Source: QYOJ01 sp964616825 (GTDB taxonomy: Bacteria > Bacteroidota > Bacteroidia > Bacteroidales > FEN-979). Taken from it: a stretch of DNA of 64,000 bases. Below are positions 27,060 through 34,445 of the stretch, piece after piece (position 1 is the first letter of the stretch; every line of letters starts with the position of its first letter). Where the stretch lies: the NCBI GenBank assembly GCA_964616825.1, contig CAZTSX010000002.1:151248-215247 (forward strand), read 5' to 3'. Under the pieces are notes generated by a model. That model ran no database searches and had not been told where the DNA came from. It saw only the letters and a list, made by a program, of their open reading frames with translations. The position numbers and the translations under genes are program-made.

Positions 27060-27878
27060 TTATGGTTTTATTGCTTCGATCATCGCTGAAACGACATAAT
27101 CCTCAATATGCGTCCCGGGCGACCACGCCTCGATAAATTCTTTGCTCTTCTCATTTGGCTTGATCTCGATATTGACAAAGCCGGCATTCTCAAGCATCTT
27201 TCTATTCTCTTCTGCGGTAGAAGCTCCGGATACACAACTGGCATAGAGAGCTACGTCGTTTTTGATTTTTTCGGGCAGTTCATCGATCGCAATTACATCT
27301 GATACGGCAATCCTGCCGCCCGGTTTAAGTACTCGGAAGGTGTCGTTGAACACCTGTTGCTTTTCAGGCGACAGGTTGATGACACAATTGGAGATCATTA
27401 CATCCACACTCTTATCTGCCAATGGGAGGTGTTCAATCTCTCCCAGCCTGAATTCCACATTGGTGTAGTTGCCTTTCTCAGCATTGGCTCTTGCTTTTGA
27501 GATCATGGTTGGCGTCATATCCACGCCGATCACCTTACCGGTCTCTCCAACCTGGTTGGCGGCCAGGAATACATCAAATCCGGCTCCACTGCCAAGATCC
27601 AACACGGTTTCGCCATTTTTCAAGGCGGCAATAGCCTGCGGATTTCCGCAACCAAGACCCATATTTGATCCTTCCGGTACATTCTTTAGCTCTTCAGCTG
27701 AGTATCCCAATGCTGAAGATACGTTATCATATTCCCGGGATGTGGTGTCACCGGGTGCGCAACATGCTGCCTCAAATTCCGGCCCACAGCCACATCCGGC
27801 CCATGGTGTTCCCTCTTCGGCTATCTTGCTGTAATTATCCCGTACAGCATCTCTGATCTTACTTGATTTTGTATTCAT
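27060..27878 (-). CDS. arsM: Arsenite S-adenosylmethionine methyltransferase
   Basis: 272 residues. It methylates As(III) using SAM, giving volatile or exportable methylarsenicals in the cytoplasm. Visible features: Cys-rich N-terminus (GCGCGPEFEAACCAPGD), SNMGLGCGNP, SAM-binding LDLGSGAGFDVFLA, and the conserved Cys in ISNCVINLSPEK; these Cys positions match the arsenic-binding residues of ArsM. The C-terminal part (GASTAEENRKMLENAGF) is typical. It lies 68 bases downstream of a SigZ-type sigma factor on the same strand, a pairing that suggests regulation. A TACGAT-N6-ATCGTA inverted repeat at 27039-27056 follows the stop and may be a weak terminator. Confidence 0.94.
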   Translation of the reverse strand: MNTKSSKIRDAVRDNYSKIAEEGTPWAGCGCGPEFEAACCAPGDTTSREYDNVSSALGYSAEELKNVPEGSNMGLGCGNPQAIAALKNGETVLDLGSGAGFDVFLAANQVGETGKVIGVDMTPTMISKARANAEKGNYTNVEFRLGEIEHLPLADKSVDVMISNCVINLSPEKQQVFNDTFRVLKPGGRIAVSDVIAIDELPEKIKNDVALYASCVSGASTAEENRKMLENAGFVNIEIKPNEKSKEFIEAWSPGTHIEDYVVSAMIEAIKP

Positions 27879-27946
27879 TAGTTAAAGAATTAGGTGGTTT
27901 ATACGCCCTATTGACGGACTCAACCGGGTTTGGGTACAACATTTTT

Positions 27947-28501
27947 TCAACATGCGGAACGACTGTTCGGATTAGTCTTATAATCCAGCACTTTACCGTA
28001 TTTATCCACATTGAAAATACAACATCTTTCCAGCGATTCTTTTAACAACTGCCTGCCCCGGTGTACCCGGATCTTTGCATTATTATAGGTCAATCCCTCT
28101 TGTTCAGCAAATTCCTTGATCGACAATCCCTCAATTTCTGTTAACTGGATGGCATCCTGGTATTTTTCAGGCAGGCAAAAGATAAACTCTCCCAACCAAC
28201 CTTGAGCACTTTCCAATGCTTCATTGTCTTCCGGTTCCTCTAAACTCTCAGGAGGATTTTCGGGCAATGCACCCACTGGTTTGGATTTACGGTAATGTTC
28301 GGCTATCGTATTCCGGGCAATCTGATAAACCCAGCTTTCAATCTTTGACGTATCCTTTACCCTGGTCAAATTCAGCTGGATTTTAATGAATACCTCCTGG
28401 AGAATGTCATCGGCAAGGTCGGCACTCTTCACTTTGCTTTTGATAAATCCCAGCAAACGGTCGTTCAGCTGATTCCATATTTCCGTGGTTTTGTCTTTCA
28501 T
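27947..28501 (-). CDS. sigZ: ECF sigma factor, SigZ family
   Basis: 184 residues. Region 2 (DLADDILQEVFIKIQLNL ... WVYQIARNTIAEHYRK) and region 4 (LPEKYQDAIQLTEIEGLSIKEFAEQEGLTYNNAKIRVHRGR) are clear. The tail (ERCCIFNVDKYGKVLDYK ... SAC) matches the Cys-containing extension of SigZ proteins. No anti-sigma gene is adjacent, unusual for ECF factors; the Cys pair could instead sense metal(loid) directly, which is inference. The downstream arsM gene is the probable target or operon partner. Confidence 0.88.
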   Translation of the reverse strand: MKDKTTEIWNQLNDRLLGFIKSKVKSADLADDILQEVFIKIQLNLTRVKDTSKIESWVYQIARNTIAEHYRKSKPVGALPENPPESLEEPEDNEALESAQGWLGEFIFCLPEKYQDAIQLTEIEGLSIKEFAEQEGLTYNNAKIRVHRGRQLLKESLERCCIFNVDKYGKVLDYKTNPNSRSAC

Positions 28502-28640
28502 CCTGATAGTTGAATTTCTTTGTGAAGGTAACTTTTCAATGTCTCTTTATTCATGGCGGTATTTTTTTTCCGAAGTTACGGGTTTTCGATTAATCTGATT
28601 TACTTATCTTCGAAGTATGAATCACAAGGATTATGTTCCC

Positions 28641-28654
28641 CGCTCCTTGGAGCG
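28641..28654 (+). promoter_or_regulatory. Small hairpin in the leader of the patatin gene
   Basis: CGCTCC-TT-GGAGCG is a perfect 6-bp GC-rich inverted repeat 24 bases before the ATG at 28679. It could affect translation or be a short REP-like palindrome. A TATCTTCG sequence (28602-28609, one mismatch to TAnnTTTG) lies further upstream. Confidence 0.35.
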
Positions 28655-28678
28655 ATTAATTTTATTGATAATTAAACT

Positions 28679-29620
28679 ATGAAAAGACAAATCCAAACAA
28701 TCAGATGCAGTCACAAAGTTATTCTGGCAGCAACCCTCCTGATCGCATGCATTATTTGCATCTCTTGTGCTAAAAAGTTTATGGTCATAACTGAACCGGC
28801 AACCCTGCCTCCTCCCCGTGTGCTTGAGAAGCCGCCCAGGGTCGCGTTAGTTCTTGGGGGCGGCGCGTTTCATGGCATGACTCATGTAGGAGTGGTCAAG
28901 GTTCTGGAAGACGAGGGTATTCCTATAGATTTAATTGTTGGAACCAGTGCCGGGAGTATGGCAGGCGCTTTGTATGCCGACTACCCGCACATAGATTCAC
29001 TGATCCCATTGGTTTTAAATACGACTACGAAGGATGTATTCGACTTCTCTCTTTTCAGGTCCAGAATGGGTTTTGTGTCCGGCAAACGACTTCAGGCATA
29101 TTTATCCGAGCACCTGCATCACGTTAATATTGAAGAGATGGAAATTCCTTTCGTCGCGGTTACAACCGACCTCTTACATGCCAAAACCGTCGCGCTTGCT
29201 GCTGGTCCGATTGCTGCCTCTGTCAATTCTTCCTGTGCAATTCCTTACATTTTCGAGCCGGTAAAGATGTATGGGACAATCTTTGTCGACGGGGGAACAC
29301 TGGATAATGTAGCAACAGATATCGCTAAAGCATATAATCCGCAGGTGATTATTGCGGTTGACATCATGGCTGATTTCAATACGGTCCCGAAACTGAATAA
29401 CAAAGAAGATGTACGAACCTTAGCCGGATTTGCTGCCAGCCGTGTATTGAAAGAGATGAGAAAACCATTGGCAGATATATGGATCGCGCCCGACCTTGCG
29501 GGAATGTCCTTAATGAGCAGCAAGGATAATGAAAAGTTGTTTAAGGCGGGCATTGAAGCAGCGAAGAAAGCCATGCCGGAAATCAGGGAACTGTTGATAC
29601 GTAAAGGAATCCTGAAATAA
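28679..29620 (+). CDS. Patatin-like phospholipase lipoprotein
   Basis: 313 residues. A lipoprotein-type signal ends in CISC near residue 30. The patatin core follows: oxyanion loop LVLGGGAFHGMTHVG, nucleophile elbow GTSAGS with the catalytic Ser, and the dyad Asp in FVDGGTLDN. Such enzymes hydrolyse acyl esters of phospholipids or neutral lipids; being lipid-anchored it would act at the inner face of an envelope membrane. Length and motif order match the bacterial RssA-like group. It ends 55 bases before a bidirectional terminator. Confidence 0.9.
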   Translation: MKRQIQTIRCSHKVILAATLLIACIICISCAKKFMVITEPATLPPPRVLEKPPRVALVLGGGAFHGMTHVGVVKVLEDEGIPIDLIVGTSAGSMAGALYADYPHIDSLIPLVLNTTTKDVFDFSLFRSRMGFVSGKRLQAYLSEHLHHVNIEEMEIPFVAVTTDLLHAKTVALAAGPIAASVNSSCAIPYIFEPVKMYGTIFVDGGTLDNVATDIAKAYNPQVIIAVDIMADFNTVPKLNNKEDVRTLAGFAASRVLKEMRKPLADIWIAPDLAGMSLMSSKDNEKLFKAGIEAAKKAMPEIRELLIRKGILK

Positions 29621-29665
29621 AGGCAGTAATTTGGCAAATCACAACATACCCAACTGATAAGCAAC

Positions 29666-29697
29666 AAAAAAAGACCTCAGATTTCTGAGGATCTTTT
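29666..29697. terminator. Bidirectional terminator after the patatin gene
   Basis: CCTCAGA-TT-TCTGAGG, a 7-bp stem, is flanked by an A-run on the left and ATCTTTT on the right. It can serve the patatin gene (+) and the minus-strand T9SS remnant. Confidence 0.75.
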
Positions 29698-29701
29698 CAA
29701 A

Positions 29702-29757
29702 TTGTAGCGGGGGCTGGATTACTGGCGTGATCCATGATTGGAGGGCTTAGCAACAAA
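29702..29757. repeat. Left direct repeat: tRNA-fMet 3' end copy plus 42-bp unit
   Basis: 29702-29720 is identical (19 bp) to the 3' end and flank of the tRNA-fMet gene (30899-30917). Overlapping it, 29716-29757 matches 30741-30782 at 41 of 42 positions. Together they bracket the toxin-antitoxin module. Confidence 0.9.
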
Positions 29758-29804
29758 GCCTTTGTTCACCCTGCCCTTTTTCTTACTCTATTCCTTACTA
29801 CGTT

Positions 29805-30011
29805 TTACTGCTTCACAAACTTCCCCGCCAGCACCCTATTCTCCCCAACAACTTTTACCACATATACCCCTCTTGGCAGAGTGCTGACATCTATGGTGGT
29901 GGTTTGTTCGGTGATTTCTTGGTGTAGGAGTTCCTGACCACTGAGGTTCAGTATAGATATGTGACCTGTTTTTGGTGTTTCTAAAGTTATTTTATCACTC
30001 AAATATTTCAA
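29805..30011 (-). pseudogene. Orphan T9SS sorting-domain fragment
   Basis: 68 residues (KITLETPKTGHISILNLSGQ ... RGVYVVKVVGENRVLAGKFVKQ). This is almost exactly a T9SS type-A C-terminal domain with no signal peptide, no PNP motif and no upstream cargo domain. It is best read as the 3' end of a deleted T9SS-exported protein gene, lying inside the repeat-bounded segment. Confidence 0.75.
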
Positions 30012-30055
30012 AACATGAAATATGTAATGTCACCAATTCAGATAACCTAAAAAAG

Positions 30056-30070
30056 TGTAACTTTGTTACA
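30056..30070 (+). promoter_or_regulatory. Palindromic operator over the mntA promoter and start
   Basis: TGTAAC-TTT-GTTACA is a perfect inverted repeat. It contains the -7 element TAACTTTG (30058-30065), and its last base is the A of the mntA ATG. The layout suggests autoregulation of the toxin-antitoxin operon. Confidence 0.6.
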
Positions 30071-30357
30071 TGCGTAAAAAGATCAATGAAATAAAAGAAT
30101 CAATTAAACCAATTCTGTCCAAATATGGTATTCGTAATGCCTTTATTGTAGGTTCGGTTGCTAGAGGTGAAGATACTATTCAGAGTGATATTGATATTGT
30201 TGTTGAGATTAATCAACCTCTTAGTTTATTGACATTTGCCAGGATTAAAATTGAACTTGAAGAAATTTTAAATAAGAAAGTCGATCTCATAGAAAGGTCC
30301 GCAATCAAACCGAGGTTAAAAAAGTATTTATTGGAAAATGAAATATTAATAAACTGA
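30070..30357 (+). CDS. mntA: MntA-type minimal nucleotidyltransferase antitoxin
   Basis: 95 residues. It carries the exact minimal nucleotidyltransferase signature GSX10DXD (GSVARGEDTIQSDID), followed by a third acidic strand (KKVDLIE). In the characterised MntA-HepT system the nucleotidyltransferase adenylylates a Tyr of the HEPN toxin and so neutralises it; the partner gene starts 5 bases downstream. The gene is clearly richer in A+T than its neighbours, suggesting recent transfer. The ATG lies at the edge of a promoter palindrome, so the mRNA may be leaderless. Confidence 0.92.
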   Translation: MRKKINEIKESIKPILSKYGIRNAFIVGSVARGEDTIQSDIDIVVEINQPLSLLTFARIKIELEEILNKKVDLIERSAIKPRLKKYLLENEILIN

Positions 30358-30362
30358 TTTTA

Positions 30363-30707
30363 ATGAAACGGGACTTTATTATTTACCTTGCGGACATCCT
30401 TGAATCGGCTGAATTGATTGAGGGATATACAAAAGACGTTTCTGAAGATGAATTTTATAAATCATCAGAAAAACAAGATGCTGTTCTTCGTCGTATCCAA
30501 ATCATAGGAGAAGCTGCTAAGAAAATTCCAGAGGAATATAGAAAGATATGGTCTGATATACCGTGGAAAGAAATAGCAGGCATGCGGGATATTATTGTTC
30601 ATGAATATTTTGGCATCACTATGATAATGGTTTGGAAAGTGGCAGTCGAAGATATTCCTTCTATAAAACTTCAAATAAGAAATATTCTGGATTCTCTTAA
30701 TACCTGA
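30363..30707 (+). CDS. hepT: HepT-type HEPN ribonuclease toxin
   Basis: 114 residues, all helical. The RNase motif R-X4-H-X-Y is present as RDIIVHEY near residue 80, the exact form of HepT (DUF86) toxins; the Tyr is the residue modified by MntA in the studied pair. The N-terminal helices (RDFIIYLADILESAELIEGY) and QIIGEAAKKIPEEYR are typical of the family. With mntA it forms an AT-rich two-gene cassette bounded by 42-bp direct repeats next to tRNA-fMet. Confidence 0.93.
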   Translation: MKRDFIIYLADILESAELIEGYTKDVSEDEFYKSSEKQDAVLRRIQIIGEAAKKIPEEYRKIWSDIPWKEIAGMRDIIVHEYFGITMIMVWKVAVEDIPSIKLQIRNILDSLNT

Positions 30708-30740
30708 ATACCCACCCGCCCCGCTCACCCAAGCTAGGCA

Positions 30741-30782
30741 GGATTACTGGCGTGATCCATGATTGGAGGGCTTACCAACAAA
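30741..30782. repeat. Right 42-bp direct repeat
   Basis: It matches 29716-29757 with one mismatch (begins GGATTACTGGCGTGATCC). It lies between hepT and tRNA-fMet. Confidence 0.9.
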
Positions 30783-30858
30783 TCCCTGGGCTCACTTCGT
30801 TCGCTCGGTCTTTTTCTTTCTCAACCTTAGCTATGCAAACAAGTTTGCAGCTTCGGCT

Positions 30859-30896
30859 GAAAAAGAAAAATCCCTGACGCTTTTGCTCCAGGGATT
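30859..30896 (-). terminator. Terminator of tRNA-fMet
   Basis: Read on the minus strand: AATCCCTG, a ~12-base loop, CAGGGATT, then TTTCTTTTT. It lies just after the tRNA 3' end. Confidence 0.75.
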
Positions 30897-30901
30897 CGTT
30901 G

Positions 30902-30973
<72 letters not shown>

Positions 30974-30986
30974 ATATATTTTTAAG

Positions 30987-30994
30987 TACTTTTG
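30987..30994 (+). promoter_or_regulatory. Candidate era -7 element TACTTTTG
   Basis: It matches TAnnTTTG and leaves a 62-base leader before the era ATG at 31057. No -33 element is evident, because the upstream sequence is the tRNA gene. Confidence 0.5.
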
Positions 30995-31011
30995 ATGTCT
31001 AAAAAGGGCTG

Positions 31012-31043
31012 CAAATATACGAAATATTACCAAATCCTGCAAA
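31012..31043 (-). promoter_or_regulatory. tRNA-fMet promoter
   Basis: Minus strand: -33 TTTG (31040-31043), a 20-base spacer, and -7 TATATTTG (31012-31019). This is the exact Bacteroidota arrangement, about 38 bases before the tRNA 5' end. Confidence 0.8.
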
Positions 31044-31056
31044 TTACCTGCCATAT

Positions 31057-31977
31057 ATGACCCACAAAGCTGGCTTCGTTTCGATTATCGGATACCCCAA
31101 TGTAGGGAAATCAACTCTGATGAATGCACTGGTCGGCGAACGTCTGTCGATCATCACTCCCAAAGCACAAACCACCCGTCACCGGATCATGGGAATCCTC
31201 AGCGGTGATGATTTTCAGATAGTCTATTCAGATACCCCCGGCATCATCAAACCTCATTACCTGCTGCACCGCTCCATGATGGCCGCCGTGCTCTCCTCCC
31301 TCTCCGATGCTGATGCGATTCTACTGGTCACTGAGATTGATACACCGTTTGACAACGAGCAGATCCTCAGAAAACTCAAGGAACACGAAACGCCAATAAT
31401 CGTAGTCATTAATAAAGTCGATCTTTCGTCGGAGATGGTGGTGAAACAGGCCATGGAGAAGTGGCAGGCCCGGTTCCCCGATAGTGATGTCATCCCGGTC
31501 TCTGCACTTCATAAATTCAACCTGGGAAGACTCCTGGATCTGATCATTGACAAACTGCCCGATAATCCGGAATACTATCCAAAAGATGAACTCTCCGACC
31601 GTTCCGAACGCTTCTTCGTCTCAGAGATCATCCGTGAGAAGATCTTTTTACTTTTCGGCGAGGAGATCCCATACTCCTGTGAAGTCATTATTGATGCCTT
31701 CAAAGAAGATGAGAATATCACCCGGATTGAAGCCACCATCTACGTCTCCCGTGAATCTCAGAAAGCGATCATCCTGGGCAAGCAGGGCAAAGCGATCAAA
31801 AAACTGGGCATGGCAGCACGGAAAGAGATCGAAGCTTTCCTTGACCAGCATATTTTTCTGGGGTTGACCGTGAAAGTAGAGAAAAACTGGCGCGAAAATG
31901 AACGCCTTTTGAAGCGATTCGGATACATGACTGATAAAGAAGACCAGAGAGAAGATACGGATTCGAACTTTAACTAA
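31057..31977 (+). CDS. era: GTPase Era
   Basis: 306 residues. An essential GTPase that binds 16S rRNA during 30S maturation. G1 GYPNVGKSTL, the TTRHR switch region (G2), G3 DTPG and G4 NKVD are in the N-terminal half. The C-terminal KH domain is clear (SQKAIILGKQGKAIKKLGMAARKEIE, FLGLTVKVEKNWRE). Length is normal. The start at 31057 gives the standard N-terminus just before the G1 strand. Confidence 0.97.
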   Translation: MTHKAGFVSIIGYPNVGKSTLMNALVGERLSIITPKAQTTRHRIMGILSGDDFQIVYSDTPGIIKPHYLLHRSMMAAVLSSLSDADAILLVTEIDTPFDNEQILRKLKEHETPIIVVINKVDLSSEMVVKQAMEKWQARFPDSDVIPVSALHKFNLGRLLDLIIDKLPDNPEYYPKDELSDRSERFFVSEIIREKIFLLFGEEIPYSCEVIIDAFKEDENITRIEATIYVSRESQKAIILGKQGKAIKKLGMAARKEIEAFLDQHIFLGLTVKVEKNWRENERLLKRFGYMTDKEDQREDTDSNFN

Positions 31978-32194
31978 AAATATAATTTCTTATTTCCTGC
32001 AAAAAAGCCTGGATTTCCCAGTCTGATTTTGCAATTTTTACTAATTCTCTCTCCTCCCGTACCGGGATTTTGGATTTTTTGCAAATAATTTTCAGTGTGT
32101 CGTGAAAACCAATTTTGATTCCCCTAGTTCTGGAAGTAATATTGTGTTGAAAATAAATGACATCACAACACAAATGACTATTAACACAAAAAAA

Positions 32195-32199
32195 GGAGG
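32195..32199 (+). promoter_or_regulatory. Strong Shine-Dalgarno sequence GGAGG
   Basis: AAAAGGAGGT lies 5 bases before the ATG at 32205. A full anti-SD match is unusual here: the other genes in this window show almost none, as is usual for Bacteroidota. Confidence 0.7.
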
Positions 32200-32204
32200 T
32201 TTCT

Positions 32205-32984
32205 ATGAAAAATTTACTTTGTTTCTTCGTAGCTTTTTTAAGCTGCATATCAGTTGCCATAGGACAACGGTATCAGGAAAAAACCGGTATCCGACCCGAA
32301 AAAAGCAGGGATCATCTTACAAATCCTATGCATGCGAATTTTACCAATAAGGATAATCTACCTGGGCATCCTGAAAGAATGAATCTGTTTAATCCCAAAT
32401 CATTAACATGGAACTGGGATACCATTATCACATACGACACACTGGGATTATACCGAAGGCTTATACGAATATTTGATATCAATGGCAATGTGTTGATTGA
32501 ATTAACTGAAACCTGGCAAAACAATGCCTGGGTCAATGGTGTGCGATCTACTTATACTTACGATGCAAACGGTAACTCTATCACCGGGAAATATGAGGTG
32601 TGGCAATCCGGAAACTGGGAACCTGGATCGGGGACCCTGTCTATTTATTCTCAACAGCAACACATAGATGAGGTTTACGCGCATCGATACGAAGCAAGTT
32701 TTACCTCTTTCATCAGCGGTATCACCCATATTAGCCCCACTACCGGAACCCTTTCTGTTTTTCCAAATCCGGCCAATGAAAAGATCACCATTGAACTATC
32801 CGAACCATCAATGAATACGATCAGTTCTGTTTGTATTTATGGAATGGATGGACGGGAACTGATCCGGCAGCAGATGAAAGGCTCCGGATTGGAAATCAAC
32901 GTCAGCTCTCTTCCGGTTGGAATATACTGTATCAGGGTGAGCAATAGCAATGCGAACTGGTTCGGGAGATTTATAAAGAATTAA
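32205..32984 (+). CDS. Small secreted T9SS-sorted protein of unknown function
   Basis: 259 residues. Signal peptide (MKNLLCFFVAFLSCISVAIG), an unrecognised middle with a YTYDANGNSITGKYEVWQ segment like the 'YDANGN' repeats of surface proteins, and a C-terminal T9SS type-A sorting domain (VFPNPANEKITIEL ... LPVGIYCIRVSNSNANWFG). It should be exported across the outer membrane. The gene has an unusually strong ribosome-binding site and is moderately AT-rich, consistent with an acquired gene. No catalytic motif is seen. Confidence 0.82.
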   Translation: MKNLLCFFVAFLSCISVAIGQRYQEKTGIRPEKSRDHLTNPMHANFTNKDNLPGHPERMNLFNPKSLTWNWDTIITYDTLGLYRRLIRIFDINGNVLIELTETWQNNAWVNGVRSTYTYDANGNSITGKYEVWQSGNWEPGSGTLSIYSQQQHIDEVYAHRYEASFTSFISGITHISPTTGTLSVFPNPANEKITIELSEPSMNTISSVCIYGMDGRELIRQQMKGSGLEINVSSLPVGIYCIRVSNSNANWFGRFIKN

Positions 32985-33037
32985 GGACAAGAATATATAT
33001 AATAAATTTGATTGAAACCATGGAAAAACCAAGAATC

Positions 33038-33874
33038 ATGAAAACGTTAAATTTTTTTTCAAGGAAGAACCTCCTGGTAATCTTTATATTTTTAATTTTT
33101 TGTCCGGGGAATTTGTTATCCCAGCAAATTATCAAATTTAAAAGTGGGAATGAATACAAGGTGAACATTGTAAGCCAAACACCGGACACGATTAAATACC
33201 ATATGAGCTCTGAGCCATTGGTTATAAGAATAGCATTGATGGAACAGGTAGACAGTATAACCACAGATCCATTTTGGCTACCATCCAACAAAATAAGAAA
33301 GCCTTCGTCAATACCTCAGGCCCTTTCCAGGCTTAAAATTGCCCAGAGAGTAAACACTTCAGGAATTGTGCTTGGGTGTATCAACCAAGTCACCCTTATT
33401 GCAAATGGAGGCCACTTGAAATATGACAAAGTTGACAAGCCAGGCAAAATCATGCTTGCGGTCACTGGAATTACTACTGAAATGGCCAGATTGGTGATGT
33501 CACCTGTGCCACCGATTCTATTACATAAAGCTGAACAGTCTGTAATGTATTTACAGCAGATTCCGGGAAATGAGGAAAAATTTCAACAGTCCCTGAAAAA
33601 TATCCGAACGGCCAAATACCTTACTGCGGCTGTACCTGTATTGGGAATTACTGCCACGGTGCTCATGTTTGTTGGATATGGGCACTACACTCCTGAGAAG
33701 AAGAACGGTTGCTTTACTGCAGCTTGGGTGTTAATGGGAGCAAGTCTGACTACCTCAATCGTTGCAACATTCTATATATCAAAAGCAAAAAAGATTCTGT
33801 TGGATGAATCAGGTTCCATTAGCCTTGGGATGAACCAGGATGGTGTAGGGATAAGATTTAAGATTAACCAATAA
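33038..33874 (+). CDS. Hypothetical secreted/membrane protein
   Basis: About 278 residues from the ATG at 33038; earlier in-frame starts at 33020 (ATG) and 33008 (TTG) exist, but 33038 places a signal peptide directly at the N-terminus (MKTLNFFSRKNLLVIFIFLI ... LLSQ). A short strand-rich segment (IIKFKSGNEYKVNIVSQTPD) is followed by two hydrophobic helices near residues 195-215 and 225-245 (VPVLGITATVLMFVGY, AWVLMGASLTTSIVATFYI). The first part resembles the sequence 'I.l.sGe.i.a.v..i..d.I.Y' in Bacteroidota envelope proteins, which is weak evidence. I do not recognise a family. Confidence 0.65.
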   Translation: MKTLNFFSRKNLLVIFIFLIFCPGNLLSQQIIKFKSGNEYKVNIVSQTPDTIKYHMSSEPLVIRIALMEQVDSITTDPFWLPSNKIRKPSSIPQALSRLKIAQRVNTSGIVLGCINQVTLIANGGHLKYDKVDKPGKIMLAVTGITTEMARLVMSPVPPILLHKAEQSVMYLQQIPGNEEKFQQSLKNIRTAKYLTAAVPVLGITATVLMFVGYGHYTPEKKNGCFTAAWVLMGASLTTSIVATFYISKAKKILLDESGSISLGMNQDGVGIRFKINQ

Positions 33875-33922
33875 CATTTATACAATTAACATGAGTTTTG
33901 TGTTTAGATAAAACCAGGAATC

Positions 33923-34273
33923 ATGAAAAAGCTCTACATCTTATTGATTGCACTGATTGCATTCGGTTGTTCAAAAAAAGAAAATCCAGAAGTTCCAGAA
34001 AATCCAGAATTTATAATTTCAGGATGGACAAGATTAAATTCGGGGACAACCGAGAGGTTAAATTCCATTTACTTTACCGATGCAAATACAGGTTATGCCG
34101 CTGGCGGACTTACTGGAGGTTATCCAACAATTTTGTCGAGTAGAATATTACTTAAAACTTCAAATGGCGGGGAAAGCTGGAATCAACTTCTTTTAGATGG
34201 AAATAACCAATTTTATTCAATTTTCTTTACAAGTACAGATACAGGTTATGCGATTGGCGGTTTTTCATCGTGA
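33923..34273 (+). pseudogene. Truncated YCF48-like beta-propeller lipoprotein
   Basis: 116 residues. Lipobox FGCS (Cys16), then a GWTRLNSGTTERLNSIYF start and two propeller blades with the Ycf48/BNR-like motif (IYFTDANTGYAAGG, IFFTSTDTGYAIGG) and KTSNGGESW. Such proteins usually have five to seven blades and often a sorting tail; this one stops after the second 'GYAxGG'. The following 170 bases contain no continuation in any plus frame, so the gene looks 3'-truncated. It might still be expressed as a short lipoprotein. Confidence 0.65.
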
Positions 34274-34445
34274 AACTTCTGAAGATTCATCGGAGTCCTT
34301 CTTTGCCAACCACTCAATATCCTCCACCCCTACTGCCTTTTTTTGTACTTTCGTAATCGCAATTCGTCACCCGAAATGCGAAGCATTCATGAACACCAAT
34401 TAATAAATGAATGATTTCGTGAATAGTTATTCGTAATTTTTGCTA

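Noticed and set aside
31970..32260. 96-codon minus-strand frame after era
   Set aside because: The last ~50 residues look protein-like (VREERELVKIAKSDWEI), but I recognise no family and see no start signal. It might be a decayed fragment; not supported enough to list.
34271..34371. Minus-strand fragment reading KVQKKAVGVEDIEWLAKKD
   Set aside because: About 30 codons of protein-like sequence with no start and no recognised family; possibly a gene relic beside the truncated YCF48-like gene, but evidence is too thin.
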